DNA of 7,860 bases from Chlamydiota bacterium (GTDB taxonomy: Bacteria; Chlamydiota; Chlamydiia; Chlamydiales; Rhabdochlamydiaceae): the NCBI GenBank assembly GCA_013041585.1, contig JABEVM010000147.1:1-7860 (forward strand). The letters run 5' to 3'. The notes under the pieces were generated by a model. That model made no database searches, was not told the origin of the DNA, and was given only the letters and a program-made list of their open reading frames with translations. Made by a program: the position numbers and the translations under genes. Below, one piece after another: positions 1 through 5,936 of the stretch; position 1 is the stretch's first letter; each line of letters opens with the position of its first letter.

Positions 1-2
1 AG

Positions 3-470
3 ATCAATACGCAGCAATGCGAGCAATTTGCAACCGCACTAAAAGAATTGACGGAAACTTATAAAAATCAGTTATCAGAAACGCGAGAACGTATGGAGCA
101 GCAACGCCAACAAGACGCGGTAAGCCTCGTAAATGCCCATGTTGAAATTCAAAAGCTTAAACAACAAATTGATAACCTTCGCGCTGAAAAACAAGTCTTA
201 GAAACAGAAAAAGCGGTACATACTGCCTGTGAACAACAACTTAATGAGCTTTTGGCTGTGAAAACGGAAACCATCGAATCCTTAAAAGCACATAACAACA
301 CCTTATCAAACGAGCGAATACAACACCAAACCTTATTTGAAATACTAAACTCACTTGCAGAAAATATAGCGGCTCTGCTTGCTCACCAAACGGATAGCAA
401 AGAAATATGCCGCCATGTACTACAAACGCTAAAAGAGCAAATAGTTCACAGAGAAGTGCAAACATCATGA
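3..470 (+). CDS. KfrA-like coiled-coil protein, C-terminal part (5' end cut by window edge)
   Basis: The reading frame is open from the left edge of the window, so 155 codons of a longer gene are visible. A TTG at 48 is only an internal possible start. The visible part is rich in Glu, Gln, Lys and Leu with heptad-like spacing over roughly its first 100 residues, as in a long coiled coil. It ends in a more hydrophobic, probably helical tail (LFEILNSLAENIAALL, then a mixed helix). Plasmid KfrA proteins pair an N-terminal DNA-binding domain with a long coiled coil and sit near partition genes, which fits the neighbouring ParB. The DNA-binding part would lie outside the window, so the KfrA name is inferred from composition and context. 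The stop overlaps the parB start by 4 bases (ATGA), which indicates one operon and probably coupled translation. A TnpT-type recombination accessory protein is an alternative. Confidence 0.7.
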   Translation: MNTQQCEQFATALKELTETYKNQLSETRERMEQQRQQDAVSLVNAHVEIQKLKQQIDNLRAEKQVLETEKAVHTACEQQLNELLAVKTETIESLKAHNNTLSNERIQHQTLFEILNSLAENIAALLAHQTDSKEICRHVLQTLKEQIVHREVQTS

Positions 471-1267
471 GCGAAGGAGTTCTCAAATACGTTTCACTAC
501 ATGAAATTAGACCAGGCGAGTATCAACCTCGCACGGTCTTTGATCGACAACAGTTAGATGAGCTTATTGCTTCCATTAAAGATAACGGTGTTATTCAGCC
601 TATTTCATTACGTCCCTTACTTATTCCAAAAGGAAATTATAAGTATGAAATTGTCGCAGGAGAACGGCGGTTTCGGGCCGCAAGTGAAGCAGGAGAAGAT
701 AAAATTCCTGCGCAAATTCAAAAAATGACAGATCTACAGGCCGCAGAAGTCGCTATGATTGAAAATCTCCATCGCGTGGATCTTAATCCTATTGATTTGG
801 CATGGGGCTATGCTCGGTTTAAAGAAGATTTTGACTTATCACAAAAAGAAATCGCTGATAAAATGAAGCGGTCTGAACCTCACGTAAGTAGTACGTTAGC
901 ATTATTGACGTGTGCACCTGAAATTCAGCAATTAATAAAGGACGGAACACTGACTAAATCACATGGAAAAATGTTGGTGACGCTGACACATGAACAACAA
1001 AGACGTTTAGCTTTACAAGCACGAGGCAAATCCGTCACCGCTTTTGATAAATTACTAAAAGCAGAAAAGAAAAACTCCCAAGAAAAAACACCTACGCGCA
1101 TAGATCCTGACGTGGAAAAAACACAAAGAGAATTTGGAGAAAAGTTCGGTTGCCATACCTTAATTAAGCAGAGAAAAAACGGCGCCTACTATATGGAAAT
1201 TCATTTTCACAATCTGGACATCATGGATGGTTTTTTTATAAAAACGGGTTTTAAACAGAAAGAGTAG
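467..1267 (+). CDS. ParB/Spo0J-family DNA-binding (partition-like) protein
   Basis: This is a 266-residue protein. The N-terminal ParB domain (about residues 8-105) includes QPR at 20-22, the GERRFRA box at 65-71 and ENLHR at 99-103. In ParB these are the boxes used for CTP binding and clamp formation. A helix-turn-helix follows at about 124-147 (LSQKEIADKMKRSEPHVSS), with an all-helical region to about 200. The C-terminal segment (about 215-266) looks like a ParB dimerisation domain. ParB proteins bind centromere-like sites and act with ParA, but no ParA is visible here, so the protein may serve partition, regulation or the adjacent integrase. The frame is open upstream to an ATG at 407. I chose 467 because it gives the normal ParB N-terminus, has GAGAAG 10 bases upstream, and forms the ATGA overlap with the preceding gene. 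Confidence 0.93.
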   Translation: MSEGVLKYVSLHEIRPGEYQPRTVFDRQQLDELIASIKDNGVIQPISLRPLLIPKGNYKYEIVAGERRFRAASEAGEDKIPAQIQKMTDLQAAEVAMIENLHRVDLNPIDLAWGYARFKEDFDLSQKEIADKMKRSEPHVSSTLALLTCAPEIQQLIKDGTLTKSHGKMLVTLTHEQQRRLALQARGKSVTAFDKLLKAEKKNSQEKTPTRIDPDVEKTQREFGEKFGCHTLIKQRKNGAYYMEIHFHNLDIMDGFFIKTGFKQKE

Positions 1268-1273
1268 GGCATT

Positions 1274-2488
1274 ATGGATCAAGACATTACTATTCTTCCG
1301 GATCTCAGCGACTTACCTCCTGCCACTATCGTTAATCATTTGAGTAAAATTATTTTTACTGTAGAAAAGTTTAATGGTTTAGGCAAAAACCGTGAAAAAT
1401 ACAAAACGTGCCTTACAAGATCCCAGACAGATTATGAAGCATTTCAAGCATGGCTAGTAAAATACAAAAATAAAAGCCCTTTGACATATTCGCAATATCA
1501 GCGCGAGATTGAACGGCTGTTTATCTGGGCAATAACAGAGCGTAAGAAAGTACTCTCAGATTTTGATGTGGAGGATTTTCAGGAATATTTATCGTTTGTT
1601 AGCAATCCATCCCCTAGAGAAACGTGGTGTATGCAGCCGACTATTAAAACATCCTATGGAAGTGCACTTTGGAAACCTTTTACAGCTCCTTTAGGAAAAT
1701 CAGCCAGAGCAAAAACCATTACGATTATCCGCACAATGCTCGACTTCTGGGTTAAGATAGGCTATCTCTCGCTGAATCCTTTACATGCGATTGTAGGGAA
1801 GGGGGATAATATTGATGCAAATACCCAAATGTTTACTTCTCAAGCCAGGATACTAGAGCCTAATGAATTAGAAGCCCTTGTTTTAACATTGTATGATTTA
1901 CCCGAAAAGAGTTTATATCAAAAACATGAGAAAATGCGCAGCAAACTGATCGTAATGTTGCTGTTTTTTCTCGGGGTGCGAATAGATGTTTTATCTACGC
2001 ATACATGGGGAGCCTTTCAAAAGCAAGGAGAGTTCTGGTGGTTCTTTGTGCGCGGAAAAGGGAATAAACAGGGGAAAATACCTGTTCATAATATATTGCT
2101 CGAAGAAGTGAAACTTTATAGAGAATATTTTAAGTGGTCGTCAGAACCTTCTCCTTTAGAGACTGAACCATTGGTCCCAAGATTCAGAAAGAACAAAGCC
2201 CTCACGACTCGTCGGATACATGGTTTAATAAAAGATTTGGCTAAAAGGACAGCCGATAGCTACTTCCAAAATAATCCAGCGGTGCAAATGAAATTTGAAA
2301 AATTCTCTACACATTGGATGCGTCATATCGCATTAACTTGGCAGGATATGGCACATATTGAAGATATTTTTATTAAAGCGAACGCTATGCACAGTAAAAT
2401 TGAAACGACCAATATTTATAGACATACATTTGATAATAAACGCCATGAAGAAATTCAGAAGGTAAATCTTCCTGGGAGAAAAACATAA
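1274..2488 (+). CDS. Tyrosine recombinase / site-specific integrase (XerC/D-like)
   Basis: This 404-residue protein would cut and rejoin DNA at specific sites through a phosphotyrosine intermediate. The core-binding SAM-like domain lies at about residues 45-175 and the catalytic domain at about 195-395. The expected catalytic set is visible: R236 in LGVRIDVLS, a beta-hairpin Lys (K262 or K265) in VRGKGNKQGK, H347-x-x-R350 in THWMRH, H373 in AMHSK, and nucleophile Y382 in TTNIYRH. The Glu that often follows the first Arg is Val here. The core-binding domain has a longer loop with W118-C119 and LWKPFTAPL (132-140). From memory this resembles a subgroup of proteobacterial accessory-element integrases rather than housekeeping XerC or XerD. 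The gene starts 6 bases after the ParB stop, so it is very likely co-transcribed. I see no clear attachment site. Confidence 0.93.
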   Translation: MDQDITILPDLSDLPPATIVNHLSKIIFTVEKFNGLGKNREKYKTCLTRSQTDYEAFQAWLVKYKNKSPLTYSQYQREIERLFIWAITERKKVLSDFDVEDFQEYLSFVSNPSPRETWCMQPTIKTSYGSALWKPFTAPLGKSARAKTITIIRTMLDFWVKIGYLSLNPLHAIVGKGDNIDANTQMFTSQARILEPNELEALVLTLYDLPEKSLYQKHEKMRSKLIVMLLFFLGVRIDVLSTHTWGAFQKQGEFWWFFVRGKGNKQGKIPVHNILLEEVKLYREYFKWSSEPSPLETEPLVPRFRKNKALTTRRIHGLIKDLAKRTADSYFQNNPAVQMKFEKFSTHWMRHIALTWQDMAHIEDIFIKANAMHSKIETTNIYRHTFDNKRHEEIQKVNLPGRKT

Positions 2489-2495
2489 TGTCATA

Positions 2496-2511
2496 ATTAA
2501 AACATTTTAAT
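2496..2511. repeat. AT-rich palindrome just after the integrase gene
   Basis: Two perfect 7-base inverted arms (ATTAAAA and TTTTAAT) flank a 2-base CA centre, starting 8 bases after the integrase stop. There is no GC-rich stem or T-tract, so it is not a convincing intrinsic terminator. It could be a protein-binding or recombination site, or chance in AT-rich DNA. Confidence 0.35.
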
Positions 2512-2589
2512 GCGAACCGATTAAAGAATCTATTGGCCTCTACGTAAGATAGTGAAGGATTTTCTTTGACACATTTTTGAGAAAACTTA

Positions 2590-2618
2590 TTGAGCATCAA
2601 AATTAAAACGAATAAAAT
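2590..2618 (+). promoter_or_regulatory. Likely sigma70-type promoter of the solitary nuclease gene
   Basis: A -35 box TTGAGC (2590-2595, 4 of 6 to consensus) lies 17 bases from a -10 box TAAAAT (2613-2618, 5 of 6). The expected transcription start is near 2625, leaving a leader of about 55 bases before the ATG at 2681. A second TTGACA at 2566-2571 has no good -10 box at the right distance. Confidence 0.5.
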
Positions 2619-2620
2619 CT

Positions 2621-2637
2621 ATCTTCATGCTGAAGAT
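2621..2637. promoter_or_regulatory. 17-base palindrome at the predicted transcription start (operator candidate)
   Basis: Perfect 7-base arms, ATCTTCA and TGAAGAT, flank a TGC centre. It starts 2 bases after the predicted -10 box and covers the expected +1, a usual place for a repressor operator. In RNA it would form a weak 7-bp hairpin. No T-tract follows on the + strand, so it is not a terminator in that direction. Confidence 0.4.
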
Positions 2638-2680
2638 GAGCGCAATACTGAAATTTAGAAATTAAATTGGATAAATAAAA

Positions 2681-4282
2681 ATGAAACTTAAAAACCTTCT
2701 TAATGCGTTAGAAAATTTGGTTCATGAATATGATCAATGTTGGAATGGAAGCGATACTTTAATGTATTCACTCAACAGTAATGAGATGTCTGATCTTGTA
2801 ACAGAGTTTATAAACAGAATATATTTTATCAGTAATCTCGAAGATCTAGAAAGACGTGTAAAATCATTATCAAAAATAGACTGTAAAGCACTTATTCAAA
2901 CTGTGGCCATAATCGAAAATGCAAATCCAGAACAATACCCTTTTTCTTCCGATACAGTAAGTAATAAATTTAATCCTAAAGATAATATTGAAATTCTCAA
3001 AGAAAAAATAAACTCAATTGATGGAACTGAAGCTCAGCGAGGGGAAATGGAATTAAGTTTTATGATTGACTTGGACTTTGAGCAAAAATTTATTTATTTA
3101 ATGATGGGGTTCAATACGGAAAATTTGATCTTTGATGAGATTATTGAACTAGTAATTCAAAAATTAAGAATGATTAAAGATGAAGATGTTATTTCTCTTT
3201 GGTCCAACTTAAAAAATAAGTATGTCACAGCAGACTCCCAAACTCGCTTCCCACATTATAAAGATATTATACCGGAATTGTTTTTTTCAGATTTTAAAAG
3301 TGTAGAAGATTTACGTGAAAAATACGCAGCATTTGTATGCAAATATAAACCATTAACTATGAGAAGAATGATAACTAGTGGAGTGACTCTTTTTCCTTTC
3401 GGTGAAATAGTAGGTATGGGAAGAATCTTAGCTATCAATGAGCAAGATGCAAAGGTTACCCCACTTTCTCCCTTAGAAAATCTAGTATTGTGCTTAGCTA
3501 GTCGGGTTATGGCAATATGTTCCCAACTCATTCCACACGGCACGTTAAAGATAGGAGGAGCGAAATGCTCTTTGAAAACATGGGATGCCTTAAGTGAAGG
3601 ATTTAGAGGGTTAATAATAGGAGGGGAAGAATTTAGAAAATATTATGATCTTCTTATTAAGAACAGTAAAAAAAATTATTTGCACTTGCTGCTTTTCAAT
3701 ATGAAAAGACTATCTGATTATGTCGATGAATATAGAACTGGGAAATGGTCACGTGTAGAAGATGCGCTTTGGCAATTCAAACTAGGTCGAGAGGTTATCG
3801 CTTCTGAAGCAAGTGCGAGCGCAGAAATAAATGAGAAACAATGGCAGAAAAAACTTAGTAAGTTTCTAATCGAACGTGGGATTTTTTCATTTGGAAGATC
3901 CTTTGGTAGAGGAGAAATTGATCTTTATATTGACGATGATGAAGATGCCTTTTTTATTGAAGCTAAAATATATGATAAAAAACCTTCTCAAAATAAAATG
4001 CATCAAAACATTGCTCAAACATTAAGTTATCAAGATCAACTTATTCAAGATGGTCGAGAAATGTTGTCAAAATTGGATAAAGAGAAAGAGCTTAGGGGAA
4101 TTCTTCTTATTTTAAATGTAGGTGATATTTTCATGAATGCGCCTCGCAAATGGATACAAGGCAGAATTTGGATATTGGCGATAAATTTAGGTGTTCCACC
4201 AAGCGAACGAAAAAGTAATATTTCGATACAAGAATCAAATGATCCGGATAAATTGTTAGATGTTTTGGTAAATCATATATGA
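2681..4282 (+). CDS. Uncharacterised protein with C-terminal PD-(D/E)XK nuclease-like domain
   Basis: I do not recognise the family of this 533-residue protein. The C-terminal part (about residues 380-533) has the layout of a PD-(D/E)XK nuclease: an early helix with E385 and Q387, then GRGEIDLYI with D414, then FFIEAK with E427-x-K429, then a helix with Q446 and Q451. D414, E427 and K429 would form the metal-binding active site that cuts DNA or RNA. The N-terminal 370 residues are mostly helical, with no recognised motif, no signal peptide and no clear membrane segment. They may sense a trigger or bind a partner. The gene has its own likely promoter and sits alone between the integrase operon and an ABC-3C operon, which suggests accessory defence cargo. 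A stop codon closes the frame just before the ATG, whose ribosome site is weak. A Shedu-like stand-alone nuclease is possible, but I cannot show it. Confidence 0.85.
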   Translation: MKLKNLLNALENLVHEYDQCWNGSDTLMYSLNSNEMSDLVTEFINRIYFISNLEDLERRVKSLSKIDCKALIQTVAIIENANPEQYPFSSDTVSNKFNPKDNIEILKEKINSIDGTEAQRGEMELSFMIDLDFEQKFIYLMMGFNTENLIFDEIIELVIQKLRMIKDEDVISLWSNLKNKYVTADSQTRFPHYKDIIPELFFSDFKSVEDLREKYAAFVCKYKPLTMRRMITSGVTLFPFGEIVGMGRILAINEQDAKVTPLSPLENLVLCLASRVMAICSQLIPHGTLKIGGAKCSLKTWDALSEGFRGLIIGGEEFRKYYDLLIKNSKKNYLHLLLFNMKRLSDYVDEYRTGKWSRVEDALWQFKLGREVIASEASASAEINEKQWQKKLSKFLIERGIFSFGRSFGRGEIDLYIDDDEDAFFIEAKIYDKKPSQNKMHQNIAQTLSYQDQLIQDGREMLSKLDKEKELRGILLILNVGDIFMNAPRKWIQGRIWILAINLGVPPSERKSNISIQESNDPDKLLDVLVNHI

Positions 4283-4349
4283 ACCTGAATTAGGTGAATT
4301 TATAATATAGATTAAATCATTTATATTCATTTCTTCCTCTGCTTCAGAA

Positions 4350-4378
4350 TTGCACATATTGTCAGGCTATAGGATAAT
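4350..4378 (+). promoter_or_regulatory. Likely promoter of the ABC-3C operon
   Basis: TTGCAC (4350-4355) lies exactly 17 bases from GATAAT (4373-4378, 5 of 6 to the -10 consensus). The -35 box matches only at TTG. The predicted start near 4385 gives a leader of roughly 48 bases before the ATG at 4433. No canonical terminator is visible between the preceding gene's stop at 4282 and this site, so some readthrough is possible. Confidence 0.45.
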
Positions 4379-4432
4379 ATGAACTGAAATTTAGCTCCGC
4401 CCTAATAATAAGAAGTAAGAACAGAACAGCAT

Positions 4433-5467
4433 ATGAATTACTCTTTTCACCATCCTGGCCCCCCACAGCCCACTCCAGAACAACGATTGCTTCTCATGAA
4501 TGATGTTGAGTGGGAGGCATTTATTGAAACCTGTGTCAGGCAGCTCCAAACAGAAGGTGAATATACTCAGGTGATACGCTTAGGTGGAGCAGGTGACAAA
4601 GGGAGAGATGTTTGCGGCTACAGACAGTGCCATGCGATAGAAGGTACATGGGATCTATATCAAGCTAAGTACTCAGCTAATAATAGTTTATCCCCAAGTA
4701 AGTTTGCCTCTGAACTGGCAAAGTTTTTATCTAATGTGCATGAGGGAGAATATACCTGTCCCCATGCATATTACATATGCGCATTGAAATTTACTCCAAA
4801 GCTTCATGATCTTGTTATGAATGTAAATAAGATGGGCGACTGGATTCTTGAGTTGTGGAAGAAAAATGAAGGGAAATTTGATTCGTTTTCAAAAAAGCTG
4901 AACTCTAAATTGGAAAAGTTTGTAGAAAAATTTGACTACAAAATCATAAAAATAAAAACAGCGGCTACTTTATTGGAAATCCACAATCGTTCAAATAAAC
5001 ATTGGGAGCGTTTTGGCGTTCTTGAACAAAGAGGCACAAATCCCGAAATGTCTGTTATACCAACTTATGAAGAACAGGTCTATATAGCCGCTCTATTGAA
5101 AGTATATGCAGAAACATCTGAGATTCAGATAAAAACACCAAATGAAATTCCTAATCAGCTAGCAAAACATTTTATAGCTCAAAGACAACTTTTTTATTGT
5201 GCTGAAGGTCTTAATAGATTTAGTCGGGATAAGTTGCCTGGAGCTTTTAATGAACTCTTATCACAAGTTGACATAGGCATAGCATCCGTCGTAAATACAC
5301 CACAACCAAATGGAATGACTAGACTCAAGGAAACTCTGACGTTAGCAAATACCCTTCAGGTGACTTCTAATCCCTTAGCTTCTAGATTACAAGCTGGCGA
5401 TTTGCAAGGAACGTGTCATCACCTTGCAAACCAACAACGGATTACATGGGTGAATGAAAATGAATGA
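4433..5467 (+). CDS. ABC-3C effector: Mrr-like PD-(D/E)XK nuclease fused to an ABC-3C C-terminal domain
   Basis: This 344-residue protein has two parts. The N-terminal part (about 22-130) reads as a restriction-endonuclease-like fold. A helix DVEWEAFIETCVRQL carries E32, then GGAGDKGRDV carries D59, then DLYQAKY carries Q77-x-K79. This E...D...QxK arrangement is the Mrr-type form of the PD-(D/E)XK active site, so DNA cleavage is expected. A Lys-rich linker helix (about 140-185) follows. The C-terminal part (about 205-344) contains HFIAQRQLFYCAEGLNRFSRD (246-266), a pattern I associate with the C-terminal domain that couples effectors to the other ABC-3C components. It starts the three-gene operon and overlaps the middle-component gene. 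The class was predicted by comparative genomics as a conflict system, and defence activity here is inference. Confidence 0.85.
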   Translation: MNYSFHHPGPPQPTPEQRLLLMNDVEWEAFIETCVRQLQTEGEYTQVIRLGGAGDKGRDVCGYRQCHAIEGTWDLYQAKYSANNSLSPSKFASELAKFLSNVHEGEYTCPHAYYICALKFTPKLHDLVMNVNKMGDWILELWKKNEGKFDSFSKKLNSKLEKFVEKFDYKIIKIKTAATLLEIHNRSNKHWERFGVLEQRGTNPEMSVIPTYEEQVYIAALLKVYAETSEIQIKTPNEIPNQLAKHFIAQRQLFYCAEGLNRFSRDKLPGAFNELLSQVDIGIASVVNTPQPNGMTRLKETLTLANTLQVTSNPLASRLQAGDLQGTCHHLANQQRITWVNENE

Positions 5468-5936
5468 AATCTTCAATACACCTTTTGAGCTAGGGATTCG
5501 GATGGTTTATCTATTAATGGCTCTTCATCCACTCAAAGTAGATCTCCAAAGATTAATTTATTTCGATTATGCTGCTATCTACTCTGCTGATCTGGGAGGA
5601 CCCGAGAGTTTGCATACGCCTGTCCCCTTACGAGGTGGCGAATATGCCAGCCGCAGGGATGTTATAGAAAAAGGTCTTTACCTCATGGCAAGTCGATCAT
5701 TTATTGACGTTCAAGCCGACGCAACAGGCATTACTTATTGTCTCGGTGAACATGGTCCATCGCTGGTTGGTCTTATTAGTGGTGAATATTCAAAGGAACT
5801 TTTTCGCCGGTGTAATTGGGTTGCAAATGAACTAAGCAACAAAAGTGAAAAGGAGTTGGAACAAATATTTGGAGTTAATGGCATGCTGTGGGGAGCTGAA
5901 TTCGTGGCTACTAAATCAAAGGTAAGTCTCGCATGA
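5460..5936 (+). CDS. ABC-3C middle component (MC2-like)
   Basis: This small 158-residue protein resembles the middle-component 2 family of ABC-3C systems. It starts NTPFELGIRMVYLL, followed by a helical section VDLQRLIYFDYAAIYS, then a conserved-looking loop GGPESLHTPVP (46-56) and RGGEYASRRDVIEKGLYLM (58-76). The layout suggests a winged-helix-like adaptor. In the three-component model it links the ATPase to the effector. An in-frame ATG at 5454 would add two residues. I prefer 5460 because GGGTGA (5448-5453) is then at a normal ribosome-site spacing of 6 bases. Either choice overlaps the end of the nuclease gene (by 8 or 14 bases). The stop overlaps the ATPase start by 4 bases (ATGA), implying coupled translation and matched amounts of the partners. 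Confidence 0.85.
   Translation: MNEIFNTPFELGIRMVYLLMALHPLKVDLQRLIYFDYAAIYSADLGGPESLHTPVPLRGGEYASRRDVIEKGLYLMASRSFIDVQADATGITYCLGEHGPSLVGLISGEYSKELFRRCNWVANELSNKSEKELEQIFGVNGMLWGAEFVATKSKVSLA

Noticed and set aside
407..466. 20-residue N-terminal extension of ParB from ATG 407
   Set aside because: It lies inside the preceding gene in another frame and is unlike ParB N-termini. The ATG at 467 has a ribosome site and the usual ATGA coupling.
241..486. 81-codon minus-strand open frame with a hydrophobic start
   Set aside because: It is antisense to the coiled-coil gene. The Leu/Phe/Val-rich look comes from complementing Lys/Glu/Gln-rich codons.
2385..2600. 71-codon minus-strand open frame covering the end of the integrase and the following gap
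   Set aside because: Most of it is antisense to the integrase end. The part in the gap looks faintly protein-like (KFSQKCVKENPSLSYVEANR), but there is no recognisable domain and the predicted nuclease promoter runs through the same DNA on the other strand. At most it is a gene remnant.
3256..3543. 95-codon minus-strand open frame
   Set aside because: It lies wholly inside and antisense to the 533-residue nuclease gene, with no domain and no separate start signals.
4304..4327. AT-only inverted repeat (AATATA ... TATATT) after the solitary nuclease gene as a terminator
   Set aside because: The stem is 6 bp with no G or C and no T-tract follows, so it is not distinguishable from chance in AT-rich DNA.
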